NCBI GenBank assembly: GCA_029959085.1
Contig: JARWIR010000003.1
Coordinates: forward strand, 23,637,505 to 23,701,504
DNA length: 64,000 bases
Direction: 5' to 3'
From: Nemophila menziesii
Lineage: Eukaryota; Streptophyta; Magnoliopsida; Boraginales; Hydrophyllaceae
Each line of letters opens with the position of its first letter. Position 1 is the first letter of the stretch. The position numbers and the translations under genes are program-made. Below the pieces are notes generated by a model, which was not told the DNA's origin, ran no database searches, and saw only the letters and a list, made by a program, of their open reading frames with translations. Shown piece after piece: positions 11,952-23,300 of this stretch.

Positions 11952-13718
11952 TGACGTCTCCCTATTTGTTCTAATTATTATCCCTTTGGAGACATCCGTT
12001 TATGTGAATATTTGACTTATTTGATAGACTTTTATGCTTATTTCGTCATATTACACTTTCTCCCCTTGGAATTAGACTATTTGCATTTTTAGAGCTTTTG
12101 TGCGTTAATTTGGTTATTTTTAGTGCAAAGTTAGTAGGTTCTTGAATTTCATGGAAAACCAATACAAGGAGGAGAAGTGATAATTAAAGTCTTATATTAT
12201 TTTTAGTGTGTTAGGAAGTATTTTATTCGAGTTTCTAATTTTAGAGTGCACTTTCTTATTTCTAGTCTTGATTTAATGATTTATTAATTTTTAAAGCATA
12301 TGCGGTTTAATTATTTATTTATTGTGAAGCTTTAAAAGATATATGGTAATTAATTAGAGACCAAGTCAAGTCTAAGAAGTAAAGGAAAGAAGATATACAT
12401 GGAAATAGGAAGATTAAGGAAGGAATTATGCAAAGAAGGAAAAGATAAAGTTACCAAATAAATCTGAAATTCCAGCCACGTTCAAAGACGAGCTCATAAC
12501 TTAAGATTGGCTAGGAATTTGGGAGAATGGTCTGGACCAATGGATAGAGCTTTCCGCGACAAGCGATTTTGATATAAAGAACACATCAAACGGATAAGTT
12601 TTGAAGGAAATCAGCAACATAATCTTACCTTCCCTATATTTTAGTGCTGCGAATTAAAGAGTCATTTACTTGTCTTCCACTCCAAGTAAAACGAATTAGG
12701 GCTTCCTAGCACCTATAAATACACCCCTTAGACCTCATTATTCAGTACCTCTCATTAAACCTTCATATTAAATCATCCTTAGAGTGAGCGTCAAGAGACT
12801 GAAGCAAGAGCAGGAGCTGGAGAATCCTTTTCCTCCAACAACAACTCAAGTGAATTCCTCTATCTAGGTTCATATTTTATTTCTGTTATTAGGAACATGT
12901 ATATTATTAATTTCTTTATTTTTTTTAATTTCAATTATGAGCTAAACTTAAATTACTTGAGAATCGCATAATGGGATGAACCCTAATTTATTTAATTCAT
13001 GTATTTCAATTTGGGATTAGTTTCTAGTTTAATTTGAATTGGGTATTTCATATTGCTTATTATTTTATATTAATTTCACTAGCAATGAATCAGATAATCG
13101 GAGATAGGTCATAGTAATTAAGCTATTCACTTTGGTGGGGAAGTGATCGCCTTGACGGGGTGTTTAATTACTGAACTAGATAATAAACGCGTGGTGTTCG
13201 TCAATGATCCTGACGGGTTTGACTAACCGCGTAGCCAATGTGGTAAGAGACTAAAACCATCTGAACGTAGCTTATAATCTCCCTGACGGGGTTTGTAATA
13301 CTGTAGGATAGCTCCTAGGTCCACCCTGACGGGGGATAGGAGACATTAGAGTCCCAACTAATATAGAAATATCAGTTCTACCCTTAACGAAAGCATTAAT
13401 TACGTAAGTTTAGGTGATTCCCTAGCGAGACTCAAGTATAGCTCATATCTGTGTCTTAAACTTTTCGTATTTATTTTCAGTAATTTGTTTATTTGCGTCT
13501 AGTAGTTTAATAACTCGAAACAAAACAAATATCTTTTATATTTTCATTTTCAGTATTAGCAATTACTACTACCTATCTATTGAACACTTGGGTTATACCA
13601 GTTCAATCCCTGAGAACGAAACCCGATTTATCAGAGTATTACTTGGACACCGTACACTTGCGGTATTGTCGTTCCTTTTATTTTCATACTTAATTTTATA
13701 ACACCCCAGGACCCACCA
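11952..13718 (+). repeat. 3' LTR of the Athila-type element
   Basis: 1767 bp, colinear with the 5' LTR. It lacks the poly(G) expansion and the retroposon relic and ends CCACCA next to AAATG. Confidence 0.85.
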
Positions 13719-14590
13719 AAATGTTAGCACAAGGATATGCTACAAGGCATATAGCTTAGCTAGATAGATGATATGAGCTGAATATAATGATCAATATAAG
13801 AAGATACATGACTATTGTGAGGAAATCAGGAGAAGTAATCCTGGTAGTACAGTGGCAATAGAGACTATTACTGATGAATTGATAGGTGTTGAGAGAATTC
13901 AAAGGCTATATGTCTGTCTGGAAGGTTGTAGAAGAGGGTTCTTGGAGAGGTGTAGGAAATTTGTGGGCATAGATGGATGTCACCTTAAGGGCCACATCCA
14001 GGGGTGATTTTAACAGCGGTAGGTATAGATGGGAACAATTGCGTATACCCAATTGTTTATTGCCTCGCTGAAAAAGTGGCAGTAACTCATGGAGATGGTT
14101 TTTGAACCTGTTGGTACAGGACCTGTGTATTTATAATCAACAAGATTGGACATTCATTTCTGACAGACAAAAGATTGGTAATTTGTTTGTTTCTATCATT
14201 ATTTTAAATACTTTGCTATGAATATTACTTAACATTTTGTATGTATTTTGTTTGCATCGATTGCTCCAGGTAATTAGTGACATGCTACCAGAAATAAAGC
14301 ACCATAACTATGCTAAACATTTGTATAATAACTTCAAGAGCAAGCATCCTGGGTTGGCTTTGAAGGACAAAGTATGGGAAGATGCTAGGGCGCAAACATT
14401 GAAAAAATTTGCAGAGATAATGGCTATTATAAAAAATATGGATGAGAGTGCTTTCAACTGGCTATCTAATCTGGATCAGTGTTGGACAAGATCAAACTTC
14501 AGTTCAGCGACAACTTGTGATGTTCTTCTGAACAACCTTTGCGAGAGTTATAATAATTCCATTAAAAAATTCAGGTACTGTCTACTCACT

Positions 14591-14732
14591 TGACCCCTAA
14601 ACTATTAAAAAAACTGTCTGATTGCCCCCTAAATTATTAAACAAGCTGTCTAATTGCCCCCTAAACTGTTCAAGAAGTTGTCTAATTGCCCCCTAAACTA
14701 ATTAATTAAATTGTCTAATTGCCCCCTAACCT
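14591..14732. repeat. Tandem repeat inside a transposase intron, unit about 35 bp
   Basis: About five units of (T)TGCCCCCTAAACTATT followed by AAAAAGCTGTCTAA, all inside the intron between ...CATTAAAAAATTCAG and GGACAAG. The unit resembles the subterminal repeats of the MULE-family TIR. Confidence 0.85.
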
Positions 14733-16836
14733 TGATGTTATTGTAATTTTGTAGGGACAAGTCTCTTATTTTTATACTAGAGGGTCTAAGGGTGTATACA
14801 ATGAAAAGACTTCAGTCAAAGAGATCTTGGATGGAGAAGTATGAAGGTGAAATATGTCTGAAGATAAGACATCTAATCAACAAAGCTAAAAAATCTGTGG
14901 CAAGTGGCATGCAGTTTTTTGCGGTGAGATAAAGTTTGAGGTTAGGAACCTGGATTCGGATTCATTAGCTGTGGACTTGGATTTGCAAAGTTTTCCTTTT
15001 CTAAGATGGGAGTTGTTTGGTATACCGTGCTACCACACAATTACATGCACCCAATACATTGGTAAATATCTAGAGAAATATGTACATAACTGCTACTCAA
15101 TGGCTATGTATATGAAGGCCTACACAACAATGATATATCCAGTAAATGGTCTGTCAATGTGGAATGCTACTAGTAATGTCGATGTTGAAGGTCCAGTGGC
15201 ATTTCAATTGGTTGGTAGACCAAAAAGGGAAAGGACCAAGGAGGCTGAGGAAGAACAAGTTACAAAAAGGAGAAAACAACACACAATTTCAGGTATTCAA
15301 AGGGATAGAGGATTGAATAGGGTAATGACATGCAGGGGTTGTGGAGGAATAGGGCATAACACTCGAACTTGTAAAGAGAAACAAAAAGATGAAAAATGTT
15401 GAAGGTGTTAAAAAGTTGATGCTAATGTTGAAGGTGTTAAAGTTGATGTGTCATCTTGTGAAGGGGTGAATGTTGAAAATGTGAATGTTAAAGGTGTGGA
15501 TGAGACACCTGGTGAGGATATTAACAGAATATTTGATGACCTTGACTCACAACCATCTGCACCATGTGCAACCCCTGTTACACAAACTGTGCCTGCAAAA
15601 GAATATTCACTTAAAACCAAACAAAAAATACCAGGATCAGTTGAAAATAGGGGAAAAGAAAAAATAGAAAAACCCACAAGACAAAGCAATAGATTGAAGA
15701 GTATGGGTTTTACAACACTCACTGGATGTTCACAATCAAAGCCAATAACAATAGTAAGTACATGTCTATAGTGGTGTGTATTTTTAGTTAATTCTTATGT
15801 AACTGTGTGTGTGTGTGTTGTATTCTGAAAATAGGAAGATTACAAAGGGAAGGGAAAATCAAAGGAGACAGAACAAAATGTAAAGGTGAAGATAGAAAAA
15901 GTGAAGATTGAAAATGTGAAGATGGAAAAAGTGAAGATGGAAAATGCTAAACCAAGTACTCAAGTAGAGACAGAGAATGTGGTGATAGACAAAGAGTTGG
16001 AAAATGAAAAAATGAAAGAGGTCAGTTGACAATTTTCCCCCCTAGACTTCTAATTTACTGACTAATCACCCCCCAAAATATAGAATTGCAGTTTGTGTTC
16101 AATCACAAAACAACACCTACACAAACCAGATCTAAGAAAACAGTGGCTACAGATTAGGTACCTCACATTGTATATATATTTGTGTGTATTTATGATGGAA
16201 GTGTATATGTATAGATAGTCATGTTCGGTTTGGTGATAGGATAAACCAAAGGGCATCCCACGACAAACAATTCTTTCATCCAGCCTGCTACTGTCACAAC
16301 TAATGAATTGCCAAAAGGAGAAACAACAACTATCCCATTACAGAGAAAGTCACTAAGGGGTATCCCAGGGGTAAGTTGATAAATTTTGCAGATTTAATTT
16401 AGTGACAGTTTACCCCCTACAATATTAATTTAGTGTCAGTCTACCCCCTAATATTTTATCGACAATTCACCATCCCCACAGGTTAAGTTCAAATATCCAA
16501 ATCCACCTGCGCAAACCAAAGCTAAAAGGACTTTAACTCCAGATGGACCTCAGGTAGGGCATTCACATATAATATGAAAAGGGTTATATGTAGATGTTAA
16601 ATGTTCATGTTTGGTATATTTTGTTGACATGATAAAACCAAAGCTGAACCAAGAGCATAGAAGCCATTTATACAGCATACACAAGTTGTTGTAATGAGAG
16701 AAGGAAACCCAGGGTACCTGACTATTGCCGCAACCCTTCGACTTAGGAAAGCTGCTGCCAAAACACCAGCTCCTCCAAAGGAGGGAGAAAATTGAACTTG
16801 TTAACCATGTGAACGTTGAATCTACATATTTTGTTT

Positions 16837-16917
16837 AAGACTTTATGTTGTGCTCACTCTACACTTTGAGTGTTTAAGACTCTATTTTTGTGCTCACTCT
16901 ACACTTTGAGTGTTGAA
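16837..16917. repeat. 40-bp tandem duplication downstream of the transposase
   Basis: GTGCTCACTCTACACTTTGA with the preceding TTTAAGACT stretch occurs twice head to tail. It lies between the two convergent MULE genes. Confidence 0.85.
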
Positions 16918-17164
16918 ATCTAGTTGTAATATTCTGGGGTTTAGTAGAGTTTTTAATATGTGGTGGTCTTGTTTTTTGATTGGTGTAGACTTAAAGTCCA
17001 GGCTGTGGGTTTTTGTACTTTTATGCAACTTGCTTTTGAATATTTAACTTTTGTGAAACACTATCTATTGCCAGCAAGAATCTACTTTTGTCTCCTTGTC
17101 CACTTTTAGTATACTTTAATCTACTTTTAGTATTCAATTCTTAGTACACGAAATGCATCAAACA

Positions 17165-17420
17165 TAGAAAGTTCACCAAACAATTAAAAGATTAAACAAC
17201 TATAACTACTTAAACAAATATAACTACTTAAACAACTATAACTACTTAAACAACTATAAATACTTAAAAACTACAAATACTTAAACAAGTATAACTTATA
17301 CATCAAACGATTAAATTAAAAACACTAGGAAAAGCTATAACTATAACTACTTAAACATCTATAACAACTAAAAAACTATAAATTCGTATACAAGTATGAC
17401 TAATACATCAAGAAATTAAA
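17165..17420. repeat. AT-rich minisatellite, AACTATAACTACTTAAAC unit
   Basis: At least six near-identical units of 18-19 bp, then degenerate ones, between the convergent MULE genes. Confidence 0.85.
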
Positions 17421-17439
17421 ACCACAAGGAAAAGCTGTC

Positions 17440-17640
17440 TATCTGCCCCTATGCCCCCTACATTACCATCTATGTCTTACCATTTGTATCGAATTGCCCC
17501 CTAAACTATTGAAAAGCTGACCATCTGCCCCCTAAACTATTAAAAAGCTAACCATCCTCCCCTTACACTATTACAAAGTTGTCTATATGCCCCCTAAACT
17601 ATTATAAAAGATATGTATCTGCCCCCTAAACTTTTATATT
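17440..17640. repeat. TGCCCCCTAAACTATT repeat array
   Basis: Five to six units of about 34 bp, the same family as the intron array at 14591-14732. Confidence 0.85.
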
Positions 17641-17892
17641 TTCTGACTAACTATGTTTGTGCTCACTAACTTTTATTTTACATTTTTGGTTTGTGTTTAT
17701 CAAGGTGGAATATACTTTTCTCACCTTACATTACTGCATTGCAAACAAAAAAAGGTATGCTTCAACCATTACATTTAATTCAATTGAAAACACTACATAA
17801 CAAGTCTCTAATAAACCACTACAAACAACAAAAACTACACCAAACTAAAACAACAATATACCAAGACAACTGAACCTTATAAAATAATATAA

Positions 17893-18582
17893 CTAAAACA
17901 AACACATCAAGCAACTAAAACCACAAACATTGAAGAAGAGGATGAATATCAACACAAGGCAACTCCATTTCAAAATCAAGTTATCTCTTGTTAAACAGTT
18001 CACCATCCCCTTAAGATGAAGCATCTCATCCTTGACAACCTTCACTTTCGCAGACTCAAAGATAAAAGCTTTAGAAGCACTGTTTTCTTATTTTCGAAAT
18101 TCATCCAATTCCCCAGCCACAACGTGTAACTCGGTTTCCAACTCCTTCACTTTTGCAGAATCCTTCTTCAACGCGTCACAAGATTTCTTTTCTAATTGAA
18201 CCATTTCCTCAAAATCTGATGCCAACAAAGTCATCTTCGTCTCCATTGCATCAAGTTCTAACGGGTGGTACTCGATTTTTCGCAAAAGCCCACGAATTAC
18301 CGATACACTACGTTTACCCATAGGCTCATCCATCCAAGCAAAGATATTGCAATCCTTCAAATAACACCAATACATACACCTGTAAAATCTCCTACCTGGA
18401 TTCGCATCAGTCCGAGAAGTGTGCTCTTTGGTTTGGAATCCACACATGCAATATGGAGGGCGAGAAGAACTAGAGGCCACACTATGAGAATCATATGGCG
18501 ACATGATTTCTGGTAGAAGAAGCTTTCTTACCGAGTGGAAAAAATTGAAGATTGAAAAGTTTTCAGAATTAGGGTTCTTCAA
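17893..18582 (-). pseudogene. GRF zinc-finger / coiled-coil / TM protein, MULE second gene, one stop codon
   Basis: Runs on - toward the transposase, so the two are convergent like mudrA and mudrB of maize MuDR. The first Met is at 18582, but Met27 (MSPYDSHSV) fits the domain start better. A GRF zinc finger follows (residues about 45-87: CMCGF, TSRTDANPGRRFYRC, DCNIFAWMDE), then a charged coiled coil. TAA at 18088-18090 interrupts the frame, which stays open for 64 more codons to TAG at 17893. These end in a hydrophobic segment (WSCLVLIFILFFNVCG) that could anchor it in a membrane. GRF fingers bind nucleic acid in other proteins; its role in the element is unknown. Confidence 0.7.
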
Positions 18583-18784
18583 AGCTTCCCCAAATCGGTG
18601 GAGAGATTGTGTGATTATGTGTTGTTTTTAATTTATGTTTATCACATTTATGTATTTATACTAAGGCTAAAAGTGATGTACCAAAAATGAACCTTCTAAA
18701 AAAGGGTTTAAATAACAATTTTTGAATTTTTTGTTTAATTTAAAAATACGAAAATAGTGGCGTGTGGCTACCATGCTGCAACTT

Positions 18785-18927
18785 AACGGCGAAAAATGGA
18801 CGGAAAACGTTAACAGGAGGCATCAAGTCACGAAAACATAGTTTAAGACAATCCAGACGCATTTTTTTCTTTGGGGGGGCAATCTGTCAAAACGTGTATA
18901 ATTCAGGGGTAGAGACGATATTTTCTC
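18785..18927 (+). repeat. Right terminal repeat core of the MULE
   Basis: 143 bp from AACGGC to GATATTTTCTC. The Pack-MULE right TIR has the same landmark order over 144 bp (44777-44920). Its left partner is outside the window. Confidence 0.75.
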
Positions 18928-19566
18928 AAAAATATATGATTATTTTTATTGGAACATAAATATATAATTCTAAGTTAAACTATAATAATGAAATATTCTG
19001 AATAATAACAAGAAATTCTCAAATTTAATATATATAAATTCATTCCATAAAATTATCATCATTTAATTTCAGTTACAGATTATTCATTTCTTTGGATATT
19101 TTGTTAGTGTCGATATATCCTTCCAATTAAATGTGATATTTCAAACTTATAGTCCATAGATCAAAGTGTATCTTAATTATCTTAGACGTCGTTCAATAAA
19201 TTCTCAAGGATTGTGCCATGAATTGCTCTTATATTTACATAATCAACTTAGTTGTTGTTCTATAAATAATATTTTTAAACTAATATTGTACATGACTATT
19301 TGTAACTAACAAAAAAATAAGAATATTTTTATTTTTTTATTCAATTTTATTATGTAAAAACACCACCAATTAGAAATCACGAATGTGATGTCTTGACAAA
19401 ACAATCAATGAACTTGCATTTGATTATTCGTTCTCCTTTGATCTTTGAGTATTGAAACAAGTAATTTGTTACACTACCAATGAGAATTTGGATCTTGATG
19501 GAGCTCTAAAAATGAAATTTATTATTATCCGGAGAAAGGATTCTTCGTCTACCATAATCTTTAATA
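18928..19566. other. AT-rich DNA without recognised feature
   Basis: Between the MULE end and the A2 LTR I see no coding sequence or repeat on either strand. Confidence 0.6.
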
Positions 19567-19953
19567 TGTGAAACAAATATTATAATACTTCATTAGATAT
19601 AAATTAAATAACAAGGGGTTTATCATAGGAATACCTTTTGAAGAGCAGGGGAATTGAATCTCTAGAAACTTGATGATCTTGAGGTCGTGGATCTTCTTAC
19701 TGGAAGATAGACCTCTGTTTCCACAACCTAAGAGGCTTGTGATTTGTAATCTGGTATATTTATGAATTGCAAAGAGAAGGTGTGTCTAAAAATTAAGATT
19801 AATTTAACTGACACATTCTAAACTCTTTATATGGGTGAGGAGTTTTAATGGCTTAAAACACCTTAAACAAAAATAAATATCCTTTTATAACTTATTTTGG
19901 GCGGTTAGAAATAAATAATACATAAATAAATATTGTTATATTCATTTCTTTCA
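19567..19953 (-). repeat. LTR of copia A2
   Basis: 387 bp on +, from TGTGAAACAAATAT to TTTCTTTCA, then the purine tract (as CTCCGACTCG on +). It shares end sequences and landmarks such as TTTCCACAACCTAA with the copia A LTR but is clearly diverged inside. Confidence 0.65.
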
Positions 19954-19980
19954 TTCTCCGACTCGCCCACGATGGAGTTA

Positions 19981-20183
19981 TGATAAGGATATAACAATTA
20001 GTTAGTCAAAGTAGTTAAATATTAGTCAAAGTTGTTATATTGGTTAGTGCTTAGCTGTCATATACGTATATGTGTGTATTGTGTAATAGCTATAATATAT
20101 AACACACACTTGTATACACAACATAATAATAATATACAGAATATACTTTACACATCAAACTCTCTCTCTTATCTTCTTCTATA
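19981..20183 (+). repeat. 5' LTR of copia C
   Basis: 203 bp, TGATAAGG to TTCTATA, identical by eye to 24500-24702. Confidence 0.95.
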
Positions 20184-20196
20184 TGGTATCAGAGCC
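20184..20196 (+). other. Primer binding site of copia C
   Basis: TGGTATCAGAGCC follows the LTR directly and is complementary to the initiator tRNA-Met 3' end. Confidence 0.9.
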
Positions 20197-20317
20197 AAGG
20201 AGAGAAAAATTTTCGAAGCTTCTTCATTGATAACAATGGTGATTAATTGAAGCTTCGTCTCTCCGCCGCTGTAAATCGGTTCTGCATCTTCTTCCGCTGT
20301 CATTCTTTCCTTTAATC

Positions 20318-23300
20318 ATGTCATCGTCGTCTTCAACATCGACTCCTCAAATTACATCCAGCTCATCGATTCTAGCTGGGTTACTTCTTCTCCGGCAAAA
20401 CTGGAGCAGCTTAGTTCAAATTAAACTCGATTCTTCGAATTATGTGCTTTGGCGTTCACAGATTGAAGCAATTTTAGAAGCTCATGGTTATCTTCGCCAT
20501 GTTAATGGCGGCATTACTCGACCTACTTCAACTGACCCTCAGTTCTCCACTTGGCTCATTGAAGATCAACAACTAAAGGTCTCACTTCTCTCTTCGATGA
20601 TTCCATCAATCCTTTCACAAGTGGTCAAATTATCTCATGCGTCTGAAGTCTGGAGCAAATTGGAGGAAATCTTCATCTCGCAATGTCGAACTCATGTTCA
20701 TCAATTAAAGATGAAATTATGCAACATCAAGAAAGGCGATCAACGAATGAATGATTATCTAGCATCGATTCAATCAATTTGTGATGGATTGGAAACTGCA
20801 TCTGCTGCTCTGCCACTAGAAGATATAATTATGTACACTCTTCGTGGATTACCGAGTGAATATAATCAATTCAAGTCAAGCATTCGTATTACGAATGCTC
20901 GATCTTCTAATCTCACTTTTCACTCGTTAGGCAGCTTGTTGATATCTGAAGAGATGCATATGCAGATGAGTGAAACTTCTGATTCTACTGCTCAACTTCA
21001 TACTGCATTATTTTCGAGTTCTTCTCCAAATTCATCCTCTTCTTATGGTCGTGGACGTAATCAATCTTATCGAGCAAGAGGTAGAGGTCGTGGGCGTGGT
21101 TTTTACTCAAATTCGAACTCGATTTTAGGTGCACCTCCCTCATCCTCTACTGGTATGATTTCTACATTACCTATATGTCAAATTTGTGGTAAAACGGGTC
21201 ATAATGCACTTGATTGTTGGTACCGTGCTGATTTTGTTCTGTATCCTTCTCCTCGTGCTGCTAATCGTGCTACTAATACTGATACTCGTAATGATACTCG
21301 TAATGATAATCGAGTTGCTTTAGCTGCACAATCCAATACTTCCTCTCAGGTGCATAATAATGCAGCTAGCTCTTCATATGATCCTGAAATGTGGTTTTTA
21401 GATTCTGGATCTAATAGTCATGTGACTAATGACATAAATCTACTTCAAAATTCATCTCCTTATCAAGGTAATAATTCGGTTTCAGTTGGAAATGGTAATG
21501 CACTGGATATTGCTAACATTGGACATATTAAGTTTCTCTCTTCTCAAACTGTCTTTCAACTCAATTCCATCCTTCATGTCCCTTCTATTACCTCTAATCT
21601 ACTATCTATATCCAAATTCACAGCTGATAATGATTGTTCTATTGTCTTTAATGCCTCTTCTGTGTCTATCTTTAATAATCAATCTCAGCTTGTGTTTCAG
21701 GGCCCTTGTAAAGAAGGTCTCTATCCTATTACTTTTGGTGGCAAATCTGTGCCATCTTCTTATTCATCTTCATCTTCTCAGTTGCTATGTCTTTCTTCCA
21801 AATCACAAACTTCTTCAGCCAAGCTTTGGCATTACAGATTGGGGCATCCATCTTCTAATGCATCTCATCCTTTATCTTCTGTTGTTGACACTAAACTTGA
21901 TTACTTTAGAGTATTGTGTACAGACTGTTCTGTGTCAAAATCTCATAAAATGTCTTTTCCTTTATCTGTAACTAGAACAGCTAAACCTTTTACTCTTATG
22001 CACTCAGATGTGTGGGGCCCCTCCCCTGTAAAATCTTGTTCAAATTACAAATACTATGTTTTGTTCATTGATGATTTTAGTAGATATTCTTGGATTTATC
22101 CTATGAAAGCTAAATCTGAAGTCTTGTCTATCTTTCAATCCTTTTATCTTATGATTCAAACTCAATTTAACACTAATATACAAATTTTTAGATCTGATAA
22201 TGGTGGAGAATTTGTTAGTACTCCTTTTAAACTTTTTCTCCAATCTCATGGGATCTTGCACCAAACTTCTTGCCCACACACACCTGAACAAAATGGTGTT
22301 TCTGAAAGAAAACATAGGCATTTACTTGAAACTACTAGATCACTCCTTCATCATAGTTCCATGCCTTCCACCTACTGGCTTGAAGCTCTTGCAGCTTCTG
22401 TATACCTCATAAATCTTATGCCTTCCACTCTACTATCAAATTCTAGCCCCTTTCAAGTGTTATATAAAAAATTGCCTTGTTATTCTCATCTCAAAGTCTT
22501 TGGATGCTTATGTTTTCCCTGGTTGAAACCTTATTCTAAAAACAAATTATCACTTAAATCTGAAGTTTGTGTCTTCATTGGTTACTGTAACTCATCAAAA
22601 GGGTATAAATGTCTTTCACTTGCTTCTAAACGTGTCTATATTTCAAGGCATGTCACTTTTCATGAGTCCTCTTTCCCCTTTCAGTCTGAGTCAAACTTGT
22701 CTTGTTCTGAATCTTCTCAATCTGAGTTTGTTGACTTGTTCAGCTCTTCGATTAATCCAGCTGTTGTGTCACACCCTTTTACTCCCTTACTTTCAGTATC
22801 TTCCTCACCCGTACCCCCAGATGGTCCTTCTGCATCTTCTTCTCTTCATAGTCAGCCTCCAAGGCATCACATGACTACTAGAAGTCAATCAGGTCTTTTA
22901 AAACCTTCCTACAAATGCCAATCTCTTCTTATTTCTTCCTCACCTTCTTCTGACATTGAACCTTCATCTTTCAAAGAAGCTACTATGTCTACTTGTTGGC
23001 AATCTGCTATGCGTGAGGAATACAATGCTCTTCTTGAGCAAAATACTTGGACCTTAGTTCCTCCACCATGTGGTAGAACTCCTATATCTTGTAAATGGGT
23101 GTATAGGATTAAGAGAGCTGCAGATGGGTCTATTGCGCGTTATAAAGCGCGTCTTGTTGCCAAGGGTTACTTACAGTCTTATGGTGTTGATTATACAGAG
23201 ACTTTTAGTCCTGTGGTGAAGCATCAAACAATTAGAATTATTATATCCTTAGCTGTCAATTTTAATTGGGATATCAAGCAATTGGATGTTTCCAATGCTT

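Larger units (their letters stand above)
5999..13718 (+). mobile_element. Athila-type (Ty3/gypsy) LTR retrotransposon without pol
   Basis: Two direct LTRs (5999-7838 and 11952-13718) start TGATGTCTCC/TGACGTCTCC and end CCACCA. The flanks are GAATG (5994-5998) and AAATG (13719-13723), a 5-bp duplication with one change. The primer site is complementary to tRNA-Asp, as in Athila elements, and GAGTTTGGGGT precedes the 3' LTR. The 4.1-kb interior has a gag-like coiled-coil remnant but no protease, reverse transcriptase or integrase that I can find, so it is a non-autonomous derivative. Confidence 0.85.
5150..16795 (+). pseudogene. MULE transposase (mudrA-like), split by an Athila-type insertion
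   Basis: Mutator transposase that would bind the TIRs and cut by a DDE mechanism. Part 1 (5150-5998) has an acidic Asp/Glu/Ser-rich region (5319-5621) and the N-terminal MuDR domain (LREAIRVHS, CGWFVYASY). Part 2 resumes at 13719 in the same reading frame once the insertion and its duplicated bases are discounted. It carries GIDGCHLKG (first Asp, about 13968), ISDRQK (second Asp, about 14158), a segment ending in CESYNN (Glu, about 14540), a SWIM-like CYHTITC (about 15030) and the knuckle CRGCGGIGHNTRTC (15330-15372). Introns are evident at about 14175-14270, 14574-14753, 15754-15835 and in the basic tail to TGA 16793-16795. Stops near 13783, 13792 and 14005 show it is dead. Confidence 0.85.
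5131..18927 (+). mobile_element. Autonomous-type Mutator-like element (MULE), right part, with nested insertions
   Basis: Contains a mudrA-like transposase on +, a convergent second gene on -, and a right terminal repeat ending GATATTTTCTC at 18927. Next to it, AAAAATATA (18928-18936) would be the 9-bp target duplication. The left TIR is not in the window and presumably lies upstream of the LINE. The last 143 bp match the TIR of the Pack-MULE at 43608-44920 in motif order and spacing (AACGGC, AATGGACGGAA, AAATGCG, GGGGGGCAA, TGTCAA, CAGGGG). Athila-type DNA (5999-13718) and the LINE are later insertions. Confidence 0.8.

Noticed and set aside
21486..21971. 161-codon frame overlapping copia C in another frame
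   Set aside because: Shadow of the gag-pol frame; hydrophobic composition reflects T-rich codons.
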